From assembly GCA_002448445.1 (NCBI GenBank), contig DJYC01000112.1, positions 12,497-37,916 on the forward strand: a stretch of 25,420 nucleotides of DNA, read 5' to 3'. Origin of the DNA: Treponema sp. UBA6988. GTDB taxonomy: Bacteria; Spirochaetota; Spirochaetia; Treponematales; Treponemataceae. The position numbers were made by a program, and so were the translations under genes. The notes beneath the pieces are model-generated. The model searched no databases and was not told where the DNA came from. It saw only the letters and a list, made by a program, of their open reading frames with translations. Position 1 is the first letter of the stretch, and each line of letters opens with the position of its first letter. Positions 22,684 to 25,420 of the stretch are shown here, one piece after another.

Positions 22684-22704
22684 TTTCGAGTTTTGCAAAT
22701 ACAT

Positions 22705-22733
22705 GTCATTATCGGGCTCGCCCCGAGAATGAC
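22705..22733. repeat. Dispersed palindromic repeat unit
   Basis: A near-perfect 29-nt palindrome beginning GTCATTATCGGG and ending CGAGAATGAC. It is a diverged unit of the GTCAYCC...GGATC family seen at 3115, 4434 and 24773. It lies in the 287-bp gap between the two membrane-protein genes. Confidence 0.65.
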
Positions 22734-22777
22734 ACATTTTGTGGAAAAAACTCGAAGTTCGACCTGTTATTTTTTCT

Positions 22778-22836
22778 AAAAAAAAAACAGAACTGCATAG
22801 TACAATTGTAGCTATCACTTACCATGCAGCCTGTTT
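22778..22836 (-). terminator. Rho-independent terminator of the coiled-coil gene
   Basis: On the minus strand AAACAG-G-CTGCAT-G-GTA pairs with TAC-T-ATGCAG-TT-CTGTTT and continues into ten Ts. It lies just after the stop codon at 22843. Confidence 0.85.
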
Positions 22837-22842
22837 AAACTT

Positions 22843-24588
22843 TTAGTGATTCGTTTTTCTGAATCCGACTCCAGTTAAATCAGAAATCGTTACGGAACCA
22901 TCTTGGGAAACAGAAAGCTTGATATATCCAGTTAGTTTTGACGTTAGGCTACGCTTTCCCGAACGTTTCGAAATTTTACCAGAATAATCAGAAATCTTTA
23001 TTTCTACCGAAATTTCAGACGCAGTAGAGAGCATTCCTTTTAATTCATCTTCAATCATTTTCTGATTCTCTTCATCAAGAACAAGAAACTGATCCGGTTT
23101 GTTCTTAGCACGGTCAGTATGCGTAGTTATATCCTTCTGAATATCCTCAGCCGATTTTTCCTTTAACTGAATATACCTCATCTCTGTAGCAGAAAGAACA
23201 AAACGCTTCGAAGCATTCCTTATGCGTTTTGTCTCTGAATTTTTAGAAACTGTCCATGAAACAAAGGAATCTTTGTACCGCTTGTTTTCCTGTATTGTAT
23301 TAATAGTAGCTATTGCTCCAAAAGCAATTCCTGCAACCACAATTGCACAGGTAAGCAAGAATAAAATTTTGTACCAGATTTTAGGCCAATGAGCACGATG
23401 CCAGTTAGAAATTTTTCCCACAAGAATGAGCAGTTTACTCGTACTAGCACCATTCTCCTGCATTACATCAAGAATTGTTGCGAGTTCACCTGCATATTCA
23501 TCAGAACGAACACCAAGTTGCTCCACCTCTGATTCAATGCTTTCATTTTCATAAACCTTGTTAAGTTCTGCAGTAAAATTGCTTCTGTCAACCTTTAATT
23601 CATAATTCTTAAAAGCAACCTTTACCTTTTCCTCAGCACCATTGAGCTTACTTTTGGGAAAAATGAAATCATTCTTGCCACTGCAAGACAAAACTGCGGA
23701 TGTATTTGATTCTGAAATTAAAGAAATTTTTACCTTACCTTTAAACTTCTTTCCCTTGACATTTCTTTCTGCAGAATAATCAATGTTGCTTGGTGTTACA
23801 GAAAAATCTGAAGATGAATATTTTTCACCCGCATTTTTTATAATTTCTTCAAATTTATCAAACTGCTTGCGGAACTTGTTCCCAATGAAAAAAAGACGGC
23901 CATAAAGTTTTTTCTCGGTAGCCTTAGAAAGCTTCATGCCAGAATTTTTTACAGCAGTCAGGAAGATAACAGATTCATTCATCAAATTTAATTCATATAC
24001 GCTGTTAATAAAATCTTCAAGTTTTTTGCCTTCCTTTTCCTTTTCTTTTTCCGCTTCGTGTACTTTTGATTCTGCAGCTTTCATCTGTTTCTGAAAATTC
24101 TTCATCTGTGCATCATGACGGCTCATTTCTGCCTTTGCTGAATTTTCGCGCTTAACCGCAGCTTCATAACCGTAGATGTCTGCAATAACAGTTTTTTTTG
24201 CGCCTACATTTTGAGCTGTAGAAACACTTGAAAATCCTGGCCCCTGTTGAATTCTTTCATACTCCATGCATTTATCTTTGTCTTCCGATGCTCGGTCAAG
24301 TTCCCGCTTGGCACTACTATACATGCTTTTTTCAGAATCATATTTTGACTTCTGAGCTTCGTATTCTGCCTGAAACTTTTCAATCTTGGCATCAATCGCA
24401 GCCATCACCATGTTGTACCACTGCACCGCATGATTCACAGTTGCTGTTCCGACAGCATCTGCCGTCTCCTGGTTCCAGCTGTCACACAAACCTTTCCATG
24501 TTGAAACCATCAAATTTGCACTAGACTCTGCATTTCCTGCTGTTACTAAAGATGGAACACAAGATAATGCACTTTGATTTATAGCCAT
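22843..24588 (-). CDS. Coiled-coil membrane protein, function unknown
   Basis: A 581-residue protein without a recognised family. An N-terminal part (1-60, MAINQSALSCVPSLVTAGNA) is followed by a long Lys/Glu/Ala coiled coil (about 65-205) and a mixed domain with FIFPKSKLNGAEEKVKVAFK (about 260-330). A single strong transmembrane helix near 400-427 (ILFLLTCAIVVAGIAFGAIA) precedes a C-terminal domain (about 430-581) ending in beta-type GYIKLSVSQDGSVTISDLTG. No signal peptide is seen. ATG 24588 is preferred because GGGG lies 7 nt upstream; the ATG two codons earlier abuts that sequence. It has its own terminator and a promoter carrying shared element copy C, so it is probably co-regulated with the LRR lipoprotein and the kinase/regulator pair. 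Confidence 0.85.
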   Translation of the reverse strand: MAINQSALSCVPSLVTAGNAESSANLMVSTWKGLCDSWNQETADAVGTATVNHAVQWYNMVMAAIDAKIEKFQAEYEAQKSKYDSEKSMYSSAKRELDRASEDKDKCMEYERIQQGPGFSSVSTAQNVGAKKTVIADIYGYEAAVKRENSAKAEMSRHDAQMKNFQKQMKAAESKVHEAEKEKEKEGKKLEDFINSVYELNLMNESVIFLTAVKNSGMKLSKATEKKLYGRLFFIGNKFRKQFDKFEEIIKNAGEKYSSSDFSVTPSNIDYSAERNVKGKKFKGKVKISLISESNTSAVLSCSGKNDFIFPKSKLNGAEEKVKVAFKNYELKVDRSNFTAELNKVYENESIESEVEQLGVRSDEYAGELATILDVMQENGASTSKLLILVGKISNWHRAHWPKIWYKILFLLTCAIVVAGIAFGAIATINTIQENKRYKDSFVSWTVSKNSETKRIRNASKRFVLSATEMRYIQLKEKSAEDIQKDITTHTDRAKNKPDQFLVLDEENQKMIEDELKGMLSTASEISVEIKISDYSGKISKRSGKRSLTSKLTGYIKLSVSQDGSVTISDLTGVGFRKTNH

Positions 24589-24644
24589 AGTCATTCCCCT
24601 TTCTGTTTAAATTTAAACTCTACCGACTGGTTAAGCCAAAGCCT

Positions 24645-24729
24645 ATTTTAAAGCAGGATGCATTTTTTGTAGTGAGTATGTGCGCACAAAAACAAATGAA
24701 AATTAACATAAAATTCTGTGAAAAATTCA
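24645..24729 (-). promoter_or_regulatory. Shared upstream element and promoter, copy C (coiled-coil gene)
   Basis: TAAAAT (24645-24650) lies 17 bp from ACTACA, which ends the conserved block with the palindrome TGTGCGCACA (24679-24688) and a GTGAA...TTCAC-like distal end that is lost after TTCA. It is almost identical to copy B. Confidence 0.75.
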
Positions 24730-24772
24730 TTGATTGACGTATTAAGCAGGGCAATGACCGGGGTTTTACTTT

Positions 24773-24801
24773 TACAGATCCCGAATCTAGTTCGGGATGA
24801 C
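24773..24801. repeat. Dispersed palindromic repeat unit
   Basis: TACAGATCCCGAATC...GATGAC, the inverted form of the unit at 4434 and 3115. The internal stem is ATCCCGAA/TTCGGGAT around CTAG-type loop bases. Confidence 0.7.
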
Positions 24802-24897
24802 GAAGGCGACTTTTACACGGCCCTTCGAGAGCCTCAGGGACCGGGCGTGTTTGTTTTGCGGAGGGATTTTTTCCTCTTTCTTGCCGACCAGTACAGA

Positions 24898-24982
24898 GCC
24901 ATGGAGGGCGACTTAGCAACACGTAGATTTCCGAAGGGAATCTACGATCCCTTGAAAAATCCATGGAGGGATTTTTCAAGGG
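24898..24982. repeat. Cluster of perfect hairpins with ATGGAG and GAA loops
   Basis: GCC-ATGGAG-GGC (24898-24909) is followed by CGTAGATTTCC-GAA-GGGAATCTACG (24922-24946, 11 bp with one G-T pair). Then CCCTTGAAAAATCC-ATGGAG-GGATTTTTCAAGGG (24949-24982) has 14 perfect base pairs. The last has the same layout as 6628-6659, whose loop is ACGGAG. No credible gene is found between 24595 and 25026. Confidence 0.75.
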
Positions 24983-25054
24983 CAAGGCAGTTACAAAAGC
25001 AAGTGCCGCAGAAAAAAATTCTGACCTTACTGCAAAACCATTTTGTCGCTGGTG

Positions 25055-25321
25055 ATGGAAGTTTTTCGGATTGCCTTAAAGCGGTTGTTCAGGTCTTCCA
25101 TGGTAAGGCTTTCCTTCATTGCCCACAAGGACGCGGAAGATTTTTCCGTTTCCTACGATGCCTATTTTGAAAAAGAGCTCTACAGCGCAAAAGGCAGAAG
25201 GTCAAAGAAAAAAGAAGCCGCTTTTCTTGAAGAACTTGGCAAAGTCATAGATTCTATTGCAAAAGAACATGACGCTTGCATTATCTGGGACGAGCCTTTG
25301 ACAGAAGAAAGAAGGGCATAA
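25055..25321 (+). CDS. Short hypothetical protein or gene fragment
   Basis: An 88-codon frame from ATG 25055. The second half looks coding: FSVSYDAYFEKELYSAKGRR, then SKKKEAAFLEELGKVIDSIA and KEHDACIIWDEPL. The first half is less convincing and overlaps a coding-like frame on the other strand (25027-25152, ending KAIRKTSITSDKMVLQ). No good ribosome-binding site is present. It may be the 3' end of a decayed gene. I do not recognise a family. Confidence 0.4.
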   Translation: MEVFRIALKRLFRSSMVRLSFIAHKDAEDFSVSYDAYFEKELYSAKGRRSKKKEAAFLEELGKVIDSIAKEHDACIIWDEPLTEERRA

Positions 25322-25372
25322 ATACATGCGCACCTGCATGCCTTTGCATATAAAAGCACGGCAGGCACTGAA

Positions 25373-25420
25373 GGGGCGTGCGAAGCACGTTGCCGACAGG
25401 CAATGGAGCCGAAAGGCGGA
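25373..25420 (+). repeat. Dispersed multi-hairpin repeat, copy 2 (cut by the window end)
   Basis: GGGGCG, GTGC-GAA-GCAC, then GTTGCC-GACA-GGCAATGGAG. It is collinear with copy 1 at 775-812, with a different but still paired GAA-loop stem. Confidence 0.65.

Noticed and set aside
24718..25170. 150-codon plus frame
   Set aside because: It translates the palindromic repeat, the hairpin cluster and gene-free sequence; no protein-like composition.
1..25420. tRNA, rRNA, CRISPR array or replication origin
   Set aside because: No cloverleaf with a T-arm consensus, no rRNA sequence, no regularly spaced direct repeats and no DnaA-box cluster were seen by eye.

Overview
The window reads as a chromosomal segment of a spirochaete, most likely a Treponema. 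The reasons are the core-gene set (LolA carrier, RodZ-like HTH/membrane protein, RimO), a BspA-type leucine-rich-repeat lipoprotein, a homopolymeric G tract at a gene junction, and intergenic islands rich in hairpin repeats. This assignment is inferred from content and style; no rRNA or other marker is present to fix it.

Layout. 0.1-0.6 kb: ssb (minus). 0.6-1.1 kb: a repeat island. 1.1-3.1 kb: a large unrecognised protein (plus), closed by a strong terminator. 3.15-4.4 kb: a CorA-family metal transporter (plus) behind a clear sigma70 promoter and a long leader that folds like a structured regulatory RNA. 4.6-6.4 kb: hisC and a metallophosphoesterase (minus). 6.4-6.7 kb: a hairpin island. 6.7-13.7 kb: a tight minus-strand operon purB-lolA-rodZ-like-rimO-uvrD. 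13.7-14.1 kb: another repeat island. 14.1-14.9 kb: a truncated HxlR regulator and a decayed IS1595-family transposase. 14.9-17.4 kb: three consecutive lipoprotein genes (VanY-like D,D-carboxypeptidase, VanX-like D-Ala-D-Ala dipeptidase, HAD phosphatase). 17.4-17.8 kb: a chimera of two gene remnants. 17.8-20.1 kb: a response regulator, a histidine kinase and an ECF S-component-like membrane protein (minus). 20.2-24.6 kb: a BspA-like LRR lipoprotein, a zinc-ribbon membrane protein and a coiled-coil membrane protein (minus). 24.6-25.4 kb: repeats and a short possible gene.

The most unusual region is 17.8-24.7 kb. A conserved block of about 60 bp occurs three times in one orientation. Each copy ends exactly where the -35 of a minus-strand promoter should lie, 17 bp from a TATAAT/TAAAAT box. 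The three promoters serve the histidine kinase/response regulator pair, the LRR lipoprotein and the coiled-coil membrane protein, so these look like one co-regulated set. The kinase/regulator junction also carries a G9 tract that is both the regulator's ribosome-binding region and a frame switch for the kinase C terminus.

Other points of note are the corA leader, four genes whose -10 box lies only 6-7 nt before the ATG with no Shine-Dalgarno (possible leaderless mRNAs), and a three-copy hairpin repeat whose stems differ in sequence but keep pairing.
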